A stretch of 64,000 nt of DNA. Source: Methanobacteriota archaeon (GTDB taxonomy: Archaea > Thermoplasmatota > Poseidoniia > Poseidoniales > Thalassarchaeaceae). The stretch is taken from NCBI GenBank assembly GCA_011523055.1, contig WTHQ01000020.1, positions 144,114 through 208,113 on the forward strand. Reading direction: 5' to 3'. A model generated the notes under the pieces. The model worked only from the letters and a program-made list of their open reading frames with translations. It ran no database searches and was not told the origin of the DNA. The position numbers were made by a program, and so were the translations under genes. Shown piece after piece: positions 24,032-31,403 of this stretch (the first letter of the stretch is position 1; each line of letters begins with the position of its first letter).

Positions 24032-24520
24032 ATGGCAGGGGATCAGACTTTCAAGGCAGTTTTGAACGATACAAATCCAAAGGCCAAGGGACGCTCATTC
24101 TCGATCGAAATCTCAGGAACGGGATACAACCACTTCCTTGGAAAAAGCATTGGCGACACTGTAGACGGTATGTTCGTTGGAGAGGGCGACAAGACCCTTA
24201 CGGGCTACAAGTTGGAGATCACTGGTGGATCCGACACCACGGGACGTGCTATGAGGCCAGATCTAGATGGCGGGGGCGTGAAGCCCGTGCTAGTGAGTCC
24301 GGGAGTGGGCTACAAGGGCAAGAGATATGTCGACAAGAATGGACGCATATACCGTTACAAATACGATGGGATCAGGAGGAGGCGGAACCTCAGGGGGAAT
24401 GTCATCAGCCAGAACACCAGACAGATCAACCTCAAGGTGGTCGATTACGGCAAGAGGCCTCTCGGCGTAATCTTCGGACTCGAGGAAGAGGGCTCCGCCG
24501 AATCCTCCGAAGAGGAGTGA
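24032..24520 (+). CDS. rps6e: 30S ribosomal protein S6e
   Basis: FKAVLNDTNPKAKGRSFSIEISGTGYNHFLGKSIGDTVDG ... GYKLEITGGSDTTGRAMRPDLDGGGVKPVLVSPGVGYKGKR ... GIRRRRNLRGNVIS; ATG at 24032. Confidence 0.95.
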   Translation: MAGDQTFKAVLNDTNPKAKGRSFSIEISGTGYNHFLGKSIGDTVDGMFVGEGDKTLTGYKLEITGGSDTTGRAMRPDLDGGGVKPVLVSPGVGYKGKRYVDKNGRIYRYKYDGIRRRRNLRGNVISQNTRQINLKVVDYGKRPLGVIFGLEEEGSAESSEEE

Positions 24521-24535
24521 AGCGGCGGGTGTGGA

Positions 24536-25777
24536 ATGGCTAGCTCACTACCATCTCAACCTGAGGTAAACATAGGGATGGTTGGCCATGTCGACCATGG
24601 AAAGACCACTCTCACAAAAGCGCTCTCAGGAGTATGGACGGACACCCACTCAGAGGAGCGGAAGAGGGGAATAAGCATCAAGCTTGGATATGCTGACACG
24701 GCTTTCTACAAGACAGGTGAGGGGCAATTCTATCCCACCGGCAAAAGACCGGATGGGGAGTCGGATGATCCTTCGGAGCTGGCGAGGGTGGTCTCGTTCG
24801 TAGACGCGCCTGGGCACGAGACTCTGATGGCTGTCATGATCTCGGGAGCTTCAATAATGGATGGGGCCCTGTTGCTGGTCTCAGCGACTGAATCCTGCCC
24901 TCAGCCCCAAACTAGGGAGCACCTCGCTGCGCTGGAAATTGCTGGCATAGAAAACATCGTAGTGGTACAGAACAAAATCGACCTTGTGACTCGCGATAGG
25001 GCGATTGAGTCATACAACGAGATCAGATCCTTCTTGAAGGGGTCGATTGCATCAGAAGCCCCCATCATCCCCATCTCTGCCCAACAAGCAGTGAATCTGG
25101 ATGCCCTCATAGAGGCGATAGAGGTGACCATCCCAACTCCCGATAGGTCGGAAAGAGAACATGGGCTCATGTACGTAGCGAGATCCTTTGACATAAACAG
25201 ACCGGGATCGAGACCCCCCCAACTCAAGGGAGGTGTCATTGGAGGTAGCGTGGTAAAGGGCTCTTTCTCAGTGGGGGATAGTATCCTGATCGCGCCAGGG
25301 AGGAGGGTTACAAAGGGATCGAAGAGTCAATGGATTCCCATAAAAACTGAAATTCAGGGTATAAAGGGCGGCGGTTTGGCCCTTGATTCGGTTCACGCTG
25401 GTGGGCTTTGTGGGATATCCACTCCTCTCGATCCCATGGTAACCAAGGCGGACGACCTATCAGGGCAAGTCATGGCGAGGGAGGGTGAGTTGCCGCCTGT
25501 TTGGGAAGACCTTCGAATAGAGCTCGTGCTTTTGGACGCAATGGTCTCCTCCTCCGGAGAGGAGCCTGAGAAAGTCAGACCCCTCCAATCAGGCGAGATG
25601 CTGATGCTGAACTCAGCAACCGCAACAAGTGTTGGAACCGTCTCCCAGATCAAGGGGAGGAATGCATCCCTAAAGCTGAGGCTTCCAATATGTGCGGAGG
25701 TGGGGAGTAGAATCACACTCTCCAGGAGAATCGGTTCTAGATGGAGGCTCATAGGCCACGCCTCGATTAAGGAGTGA
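24536..25777 (+). CDS. eif2g: Translation initiation factor aIF2 subunit gamma
   Basis: PEVNIGMVGHVDHGKTTLTKALSGVWTDTHSEERKRGISIKLGYAD ... VSFVDAPGHETLMAVMISGASIMDGALLLVSATE. Confidence 0.95.
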   Translation: MASSLPSQPEVNIGMVGHVDHGKTTLTKALSGVWTDTHSEERKRGISIKLGYADTAFYKTGEGQFYPTGKRPDGESDDPSELARVVSFVDAPGHETLMAVMISGASIMDGALLLVSATESCPQPQTREHLAALEIAGIENIVVVQNKIDLVTRDRAIESYNEIRSFLKGSIASEAPIIPISAQQAVNLDALIEAIEVTIPTPDRSEREHGLMYVARSFDINRPGSRPPQLKGGVIGGSVVKGSFSVGDSILIAPGRRVTKGSKSQWIPIKTEIQGIKGGGLALDSVHAGGLCGISTPLDPMVTKADDLSGQVMAREGELPPVWEDLRIELVLLDAMVSSSGEEPEKVRPLQSGEMLMLNSATATSVGTVSQIKGRNASLKLRLPICAEVGSRITLSRRIGSRWRLIGHASIKE

Positions 25778-26142
25778 TGAGCCTGTCCGGCCTGATTGTC
25801 GATACTTGTGGGTGGATCGCGCTAGTGGATGCAAAAATCAACTTGGACATCGCCCTGAAGCCGATTGTCGGACAACCTGAACTCCTCGTGACAGACTCAG
25901 TGCTGAACGAGTTGAAGAAAATTGATGAGGAGCGTAAGGGCCTACTGTTGGGTTTGTTGATTTCCAGGTCAAGGGTGGTGAGCTCGAACTACTCCCATAC
26001 GGACGATGGGCTCCTCAGGCTTTCAGGTGAGACTGGGTTCCCCGTTCTGACGGTAGATCGAGACCTGAAGAGACGTCTAGTCTCGAGCGGTTGTTCCTAT
26101 GTTGAGGTCACAGCAGGCAGGACCTTGAGGCTCGTAGCTTAG
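25774..26142 (+). CDS. PIN-domain protein (Fcf1/VapC9-like rRNA-processing nuclease)
   Basis: GLIVDTCGWIALVDAKINLDIALKPIVGQPELLVTDSVLNELKK ... FPVLTVDRDLKRRL; overlaps the aIF2-gamma stop. Confidence 0.75.
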   Translation: MMSLSGLIVDTCGWIALVDAKINLDIALKPIVGQPELLVTDSVLNELKKIDEERKGLLLGLLISRSRVVSSNYSHTDDGLLRLSGETGFPVLTVDRDLKRRLVSSGCSYVEVTAGRTLRLVA

Positions 26143-26441
26143 GGTAGCGTGAACAATCTGTCGTCCCCATGTCCATCCATTAGACCTGTCCTGACTGCGC
26201 AATCAATCCAAGCATGGGCGTAGTTAATTGCCCCGAAGGCGCGAACTAGATCTCCTTGCTCCAGGAAATGTTCGGAGTCACTAAGGTAGTCATCGAACAT
26301 CCTAATCATCTTACCCAGATTCTCCATTTGGAGTTCATCTTTTGCAGTAGGAGTTGCTTTCTCTCTTGCCTCCTTTGAAAGTTGGATGTAATGAGTGACC
26401 GTTTCTACTGTGATTACGTTCTTTTGTTCACCTGAGTACAT
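26139..26441 (-). CDS. DUF357-like protein
   Basis: TVETVTHYIQLSKEAREKA ... NLGKMIRMFDDYLSDSEHFLEQGDLVRAFGAINYAHAWIDCAVRTGLM matches DUF357. Confidence 0.75.
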   Translation of the reverse strand: MYSGEQKNVITVETVTHYIQLSKEAREKATPTAKDELQMENLGKMIRMFDDYLSDSEHFLEQGDLVRAFGAINYAHAWIDCAVRTGLMDGHGDDRLFTLP

Positions 26442-28206
26442 CGAAAGCCTCCTCTGTTAGTTTGAAAAATCTAGTGCGTCCTTCCTTCCTTACTTTCAAA
26501 AACCCATTTCTTTTCAGTTTATTGAATAGTTGGGACATTCTTGGGCGTCCAACTTCGAGTCTCGCTTGCAGCTCCGGGTCTGACGGAGATATTTCCCTGA
26601 TCGAGGCGACAGACAAAATGAGTTTCTCCGCCTGGTTGAGCTTCCTGATATATCCGCGTTCAAGGGGTTCTGGAAGGTCCCAAATTGGCTCTGAATTATC
26701 GACAAAGGAAATTCTTGGAGTTCGGACTTCTGACGGGTGTTCTTTCACCATCTCTTGGTGGTCGTATTCAAACTGGTTTTCTTCGATGGCCTCCACAGGC
26801 GGGGGGAGGGTGGTCTCAAAATCTTCTGCGACCGTCCAAACCGCCTGTTCTGTGGACAGAACCGGGGAGCTCTCGATTGCTTCCCTTCGAGAATCTGCGA
26901 TTAATGAGGGCTCAATCAGAACTCTGGGCGTACCTTCGATTGCTCGGTTGTGGACTTCACTAGCATCAATGATCTTCGTTCCATCCCCACCTTTTGGCAT
27001 CTCAAAAGAGTTGGTCACGGTTCTATTTGCTAATCCCGTGAAAGTACCGCTGGATCTATTTTCTGTTTTGGCATTCTGGACTGGGGGGGGCTCGGTGCCC
27101 GGTTCCATCCAGAGAAATCCGACATTATTTTGGGAGACAGGTGGTTTAATCTGTTGATTTTGCCCGTTGTCTTCGATCACCGGCTCATCAACAGGAGATT
27201 CTTCTTCAACTTCCAAGTGATTCATCTCCATCTTAGGCTCATCAATTTCTTGATTCGGCATCTGATCAACGGCAACGGGCTCAATCTCGATGGTTGCATC
27301 TGGAACGGAGGTAAACTGTGGAAGGCCGTATTCGTAAATCGACGGTATTGCACCAGCAACCTCGGGATCCTGCTCCTCCTCTTGTTCATCAATCGATTTC
27401 ATTTTGGGGGATTCCTCGACATATGTTTTTTCTGACCATCGAAACAGCCTTTCTAGGGTTCCTGACCTGTTCCTTATGCCCCTCTTCTCATCGACAAGGT
27501 CCCGGAGCGTTCTGACTACTGCCCTTGGAACCCCTTCAGTCAGGTCATGTATATTCTCAATTAATTGAGGATGCATTATCCATCTATGACGTGCAACTCT
27601 GATGATTCTCTTATCGACTAGAATCTGTATCTCATCTTGGGTTAAATTTCGGAGGGTGTGAGGTGGGTCAAAAACTTCCAAAGTATCTTCTTCCAGCGAC
27701 GACAATTGATTGGGGAGCATAGTAAACAGTACCAATGCTCGTATTTTTTGCATGACCTGTACCAATCTCGGAATTACCATGCTTACCTCTACATTGTATG
27801 GGAGATCGAATGCTACGAGCGGTATTGGGCCATCCCTGGTATCGAGCTCTTGTGAGAGCCTAGAGATAGTCTCAGAGATGACTGATGGAAGATTGTGGCC
27901 CAAGAAATGAGCAGCAACTTGAGTTACCATGCTCTTGACGGGATCATCATCCAAAGGCCAATAATCGCTGATGAATGGATCGGAAGATTGTGAAGCGATC
28001 GCATTCAGCAGTGAAGTTCTCCCAGACCCTCTCACTCCGGAAACAATCACCATCCTAGGCGAGCCCGAGATGAGATGTTCTCTACACTCGATTACAATCT
28101 CGTCTCTCCCAATCAGATCCTGAGCCTGTCCAATAGATAGTGGCCTAATCTCAAATGGATTGCCGCTGAGACTCGGCAGTTCCATCAGTGTTGGATCCAC
28201 CCCCAT
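26428..28206 (-). CDS. ORC/Cdc6-like AAA+ ATPase with acidic linker and C-terminal winged helix
   Basis: LIGRDEIVIECREHLISGSPRMVIVSGVRGSGRTSLLNAIA (P-loop); long E/P-rich linker; C-term LNQAEKLILSVASIREISPSDPELQARLEVGRPRMSQLFNKLKRNGFLKVRKEGRTRFFKLTEEAFDVL (wHTH). Confidence 0.7.
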   Translation of the reverse strand: MGVDPTLMELPSLSGNPFEIRPLSIGQAQDLIGRDEIVIECREHLISGSPRMVIVSGVRGSGRTSLLNAIASQSSDPFISDYWPLDDDPVKSMVTQVAAHFLGHNLPSVISETISRLSQELDTRDGPIPLVAFDLPYNVEVSMVIPRLVQVMQKIRALVLFTMLPNQLSSLEEDTLEVFDPPHTLRNLTQDEIQILVDKRIIRVARHRWIMHPQLIENIHDLTEGVPRAVVRTLRDLVDEKRGIRNRSGTLERLFRWSEKTYVEESPKMKSIDEQEEEQDPEVAGAIPSIYEYGLPQFTSVPDATIEIEPVAVDQMPNQEIDEPKMEMNHLEVEEESPVDEPVIEDNGQNQQIKPPVSQNNVGFLWMEPGTEPPPVQNAKTENRSSGTFTGLANRTVTNSFEMPKGGDGTKIIDASEVHNRAIEGTPRVLIEPSLIADSRREAIESSPVLSTEQAVWTVAEDFETTLPPPVEAIEENQFEYDHQEMVKEHPSEVRTPRISFVDNSEPIWDLPEPLERGYIRKLNQAEKLILSVASIREISPSDPELQARLEVGRPRMSQLFNKLKRNGFLKVRKEGRTRFFKLTEEAFDVLR

Positions 28207-28235
28207 AGACAAGCGTGAGTTGCCACGCCTATAGT

Positions 28236-28391
28236 ATTAACGTTTGATTACGCTTTTTTTCAAAGATTAACGTTTATATTTCCAACTTTTTGAATAAAAC
28301 ATGCTTTTTTACATCAAATTCAATATAACGTTAACGTATAATTAACGTTTTATTAACGTATAATTAACGTATTTTTTTAATATTAACGCAT
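28236..28391. repeat. TTAACGT-type iteron cluster in AT-rich divergent intergenic region (candidate origin/operator)
   Basis: TTAACG cores start at 28237, 28267, 28331, 28342, 28353, 28364 and 28383; the four from 28331 to 28364 are spaced exactly 11 bp. Confidence 0.85.
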
Positions 28392-28510
28392 TTATTTTCC
28401 ATTTCTATCGTTTTTTTATCGTCTGATCATTGTATGTTTGTCGTAAAAAATGTCACGAAAATAACAAAACTATCCGCATTACTTACATCCCTGTCCTCAC
28501 CCCCCTCATC

Positions 28511-29812
28511 ATGGCAATAGAGGACAGTAGGATGCCGGGTTTCCATCGCCTGACGCCCAAGGAGAGAAGAGAGAAGCTCTCAGAGGTCGCTGGTTTGACA
28601 GAGGAACACGTGAAAGCCTGGGAGTCAGGAACGTTAGACATGGGGATCGCGGATCGAATGATCGAGAACGTAATAGGGACATATTCACTTCCAATAGGAG
28701 TAGCTACCAATTTCATTATCGATGGGAAGCACTATGCCATACCGTTTGTGGTGGAAGAGGCGAGTGTGGTCGCAGCCGCCTCGAACATGGCGAAAAGGTG
28801 TCTCAAGAGCGGTGGCTTCAGATCAAGCAATGATGATCCAATAATGATCGGTCAAATTCAAGTCGTGGGTTTGAAGGACGTGGGTGCTGCTCAGTCTTCA
28901 GTTCTGTCTTCAAAAGATGAAATAATTGAATTGTGCAATGAAGTGGATCCCATCCTTGTCAAATTCGGTGGAGGGTGCAAGGACATCGAAGCAAGGTCAA
29001 TTGACACTGATTCCGGATCCATGCTTATTGTCCACCTGTTGGTAGATTGCAGAGATGCGATGGGCGCCAATGCTGTGAACACAATGGCTGAGACAGTAGC
29101 CCCGAAAATTGAAGAGTTGACTGGTGGAACGGTTATTCTGAGAATAATCAGTAATCTAGCAGTTCACAGGCTCGCCAGAATCTCTGCGACATTTACCCCA
29201 GAGGAGATGTCAGATAGTGGAAATGACCACGTACAAGGATCCGAGGTCATCAATGGAGTGATCCAGGCATTCCACTTTGCTGCCGCGGATCCATTCAGGG
29301 CAACGACGCACAACAAGGGAATCATGAATGCGGTGTCATCAGTAGCAATCGCATGTGGACAGGACTGGCGTGCGATAGAGGCGGGTGCACACGCTTATGC
29401 TGCCTTCGGGAAGAAGAACTCAACGTATGGCTCCATGACTGAATGGTCCAAGGACCAAAATGGGAATCTAGTGGGGTCAATAGAAATGCCCATGGCAGTG
29501 GGTCTGGTTGGAGGCGCAATTCGTATCCATCCCGGGGCGAAGGCTAATGTTGCTCTGTTGGGGGTCGAGACGGCCGACGAATTGGGGAAGGTAATGGCTT
29601 CAGCAGGACTCGCTCAGAACCTGGGGGCTCTTAGGGCCCTTGCGACAGTTGGCATTCAAGCAGGCCATATGAAATTACATCTACAGAACATGGCAGCAAC
29701 TGCAGGGGCCGTGGATGATGAGATCGAGCTAGTCTCCAATATAGTGAAGTCCAGCGGGGAAAGAATAACCATGGCAGCGGTAATTGCCGCGTTGGAAAGT
29801 CTGAGGTCCTGA
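28511..29812 (+). CDS. Hydroxymethylglutaryl-CoA reductase, class II type
   Basis: MAIEDSRMPGFHRLTPKERREKL ... MIENVIGTYSLPIGVATNFIIDGKHYAIPFVVEEASVVAAASNMAKR ... DAMGANAVNTMAETVAP ... ATHNKGIMNAVSSVAIACGQDWRAIEAGAHAYA ... LEVEMPMAVGLVGG-type region; closely resembles the Pseudomonas mevalonii type. Confidence 0.93.
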   Translation: MAIEDSRMPGFHRLTPKERREKLSEVAGLTEEHVKAWESGTLDMGIADRMIENVIGTYSLPIGVATNFIIDGKHYAIPFVVEEASVVAAASNMAKRCLKSGGFRSSNDDPIMIGQIQVVGLKDVGAAQSSVLSSKDEIIELCNEVDPILVKFGGGCKDIEARSIDTDSGSMLIVHLLVDCRDAMGANAVNTMAETVAPKIEELTGGTVILRIISNLAVHRLARISATFTPEEMSDSGNDHVQGSEVINGVIQAFHFAAADPFRATTHNKGIMNAVSSVAIACGQDWRAIEAGAHAYAAFGKKNSTYGSMTEWSKDQNGNLVGSIEMPMAVGLVGGAIRIHPGAKANVALLGVETADELGKVMASAGLAQNLGALRALATVGIQAGHMKLHLQNMAATAGAVDDEIELVSNIVKSSGERITMAAVIAALESLRS

Positions 29813-29813
29813 T

Positions 29814-30383
29814 TTACTCCTCCTCGTCAATTGTATAATCCATAATTTTGGTCTGTCCTTGGCCCAATGATTCGGCCAGCTCGGTCCCAGTCATGCCAGC
29901 CTCTTCAGCTTGCTGTCTAAACCAACTCCTTACTTTGTCTGACCTTACTTCCGGTGCCCCAAAGTACTCCGCGAATCTTCTGGTAGTCATCAGTCGTCGC
30001 GTGGATCCATCTCTTCTACGACTGATGAGACCCATCGTAGAGAGCTCTCTGACGTGGTCATATGCCCTTTGGCCCAACATCTCAACCAGCGTGGACTGTG
30101 CCATTGGCTGGTGGTATGCTATCAATGCGGCCGTGGGCATGAGTCTCTGGGGTATGTCGGGCCTTACGTTGCCTGGCAACTTACTCGCCAAGGATGGCTT
30201 AACCTCCATTATCCACCTACCGGATATCTCGGATATCTGGAGAGCTCCGGACTTTCGCCTTGCTAGGGTGGATCTCAACCCCCTCAATGCTAACTCAGCG
30301 CTGTCCTCCTCCGATTGGGAGGCCTCAGCGATCTCGGAGACGGTCATAGACCGACCTGAGCCAAACAGAATCGCCTCGATCAC
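29814..30383 (-). CDS. scpB: Segregation and condensation protein B
   Basis: IEAILFGSGRSMTVSEIAEAS ... GALQISEISGRWIMEVKPSLASKLP ... LIAYHQPMAQSTLVEMLGQRAYDHVRELSTMGLISRRRDGSTRRLMTTRRFAEYFG. Confidence 0.9.
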   Translation of the reverse strand: MIEAILFGSGRSMTVSEIAEASQSEEDSAELALRGLRSTLARRKSGALQISEISGRWIMEVKPSLASKLPGNVRPDIPQRLMPTAALIAYHQPMAQSTLVEMLGQRAYDHVRELSTMGLISRRRDGSTRRLMTTRRFAEYFGAPEVRSDKVRSWFRQQAEEAGMTGTELAESLGQGQTKIMDYTIDEEE

Positions 30384-30403
30384 AGTCGGGAGGTCATCGT
30401 GGT

Positions 30404-31399
30404 TCAGACTTCTGCCCCCTGTAGTTTTTCCTGGGGGTGAAGCCTCTCTGAGAGCGAGTCGAAATCGGTTTCATCAGGGTGAAGGTCGTTCAGGATTACC
30501 TGTCCATCCATTCCATCCTCTTGCCGTATGCCAGCATACCCTCTGTTCACGAGAAACAATGATGCTACCATGGCTGCGACTTGGGCCTCTGCATCCGCCT
30601 CCTCGCGAGGAGTGCCCCTCTCCATTGTTCTATCTGCGAGCTCCTCTGCGATTGAGGAGAGTGTGCAAGAGGCGGTTTCAGGATTTGCTCTCATTCTCAT
30701 GGCTTCCCATGTCCGGCGAATGTCCCCCTCCAAATCCTCAACATGCAGGCTACCGCTGAATCTGGCCCTAGCAGTCTCCAAAGCCTTTCTCCTCTCTTCT
30801 GCGATCTTCATCCGCAAGCTCTCCTCTTGGGATATCCTACTTGCTGCCTTCAAGCCCAGTAGAAGTTCACCTAAGGTTACTGGCCGGCCTTCCTCTCGCT
30901 GGATTCTGCCTTCAAACATGCTGGGGAGGTCCTCTTTATGTGATCCAGTAATGATTCCCACAGAGAAGTTGTACTCATTATCGTCGTAATCAGATTCCCA
31001 TCCGCCGTCATATATCCATAAGTCGTCGTCCTGCTCTTCCTGACTTTGCCTCTCAATGAGGGACTCAGCTTGCCCCCTTAGAACCTGCCAGGCCATTCGA
31101 ATCAAGCGTCCACAGGTTGGGAGATCTATGTGCTCGGAATCTTCGATTCTAGATGAGAACATCTCCAAGAATGCTGACAAATCGACTGCCCAAGGATCCA
31201 AGTCCTTGCTTTGGAATAGTTGCAACACTAATGCCACGGATCGATCAAATGGATCACTGAGAAATTGGTGTTCGGCCTCTTCCATTTCTGCGAGTTCGAG
31301 TATTCTATCTAGATACTCACTTGTTTCGAGGTCCATGTTCTCCGTGATTAGGGAGGCTACGATATCTTCCCTCAGTGACTTTGCATCCAAGACACTCAT
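30404..31399 (-). CDS. scpA: Segregation and condensation protein A
   Basis: SVALVLQLFQSKDLDPWAVDLSAFLEMFSSRI ... Between scpB and smc; ScpA/kleisin-like N-terminus. Confidence 0.85.
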   Translation of the reverse strand: MSVLDAKSLREDIVASLITENMDLETSEYLDRILELAEMEEAEHQFLSDPFDRSVALVLQLFQSKDLDPWAVDLSAFLEMFSSRIEDSEHIDLPTCGRLIRMAWQVLRGQAESLIERQSQEEQDDDLWIYDGGWESDYDDNEYNFSVGIITGSHKEDLPSMFEGRIQREEGRPVTLGELLLGLKAASRISQEESLRMKIAEERRKALETARARFSGSLHVEDLEGDIRRTWEAMRMRANPETASCTLSSIAEELADRTMERGTPREEADAEAQVAAMVASLFLVNRGYAGIRQEDGMDGQVILNDLHPDETDFDSLSERLHPQEKLQGAEV

Positions 31400-31403
31400 T
31401 ATT

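Noticed and set aside
24025-24543. 172-aa ORF in another frame over rps6e
   Set aside because: Lies entirely over a confidently assigned ribosomal protein gene; composition (R/G/Q-rich) is typical of an out-of-frame shadow.
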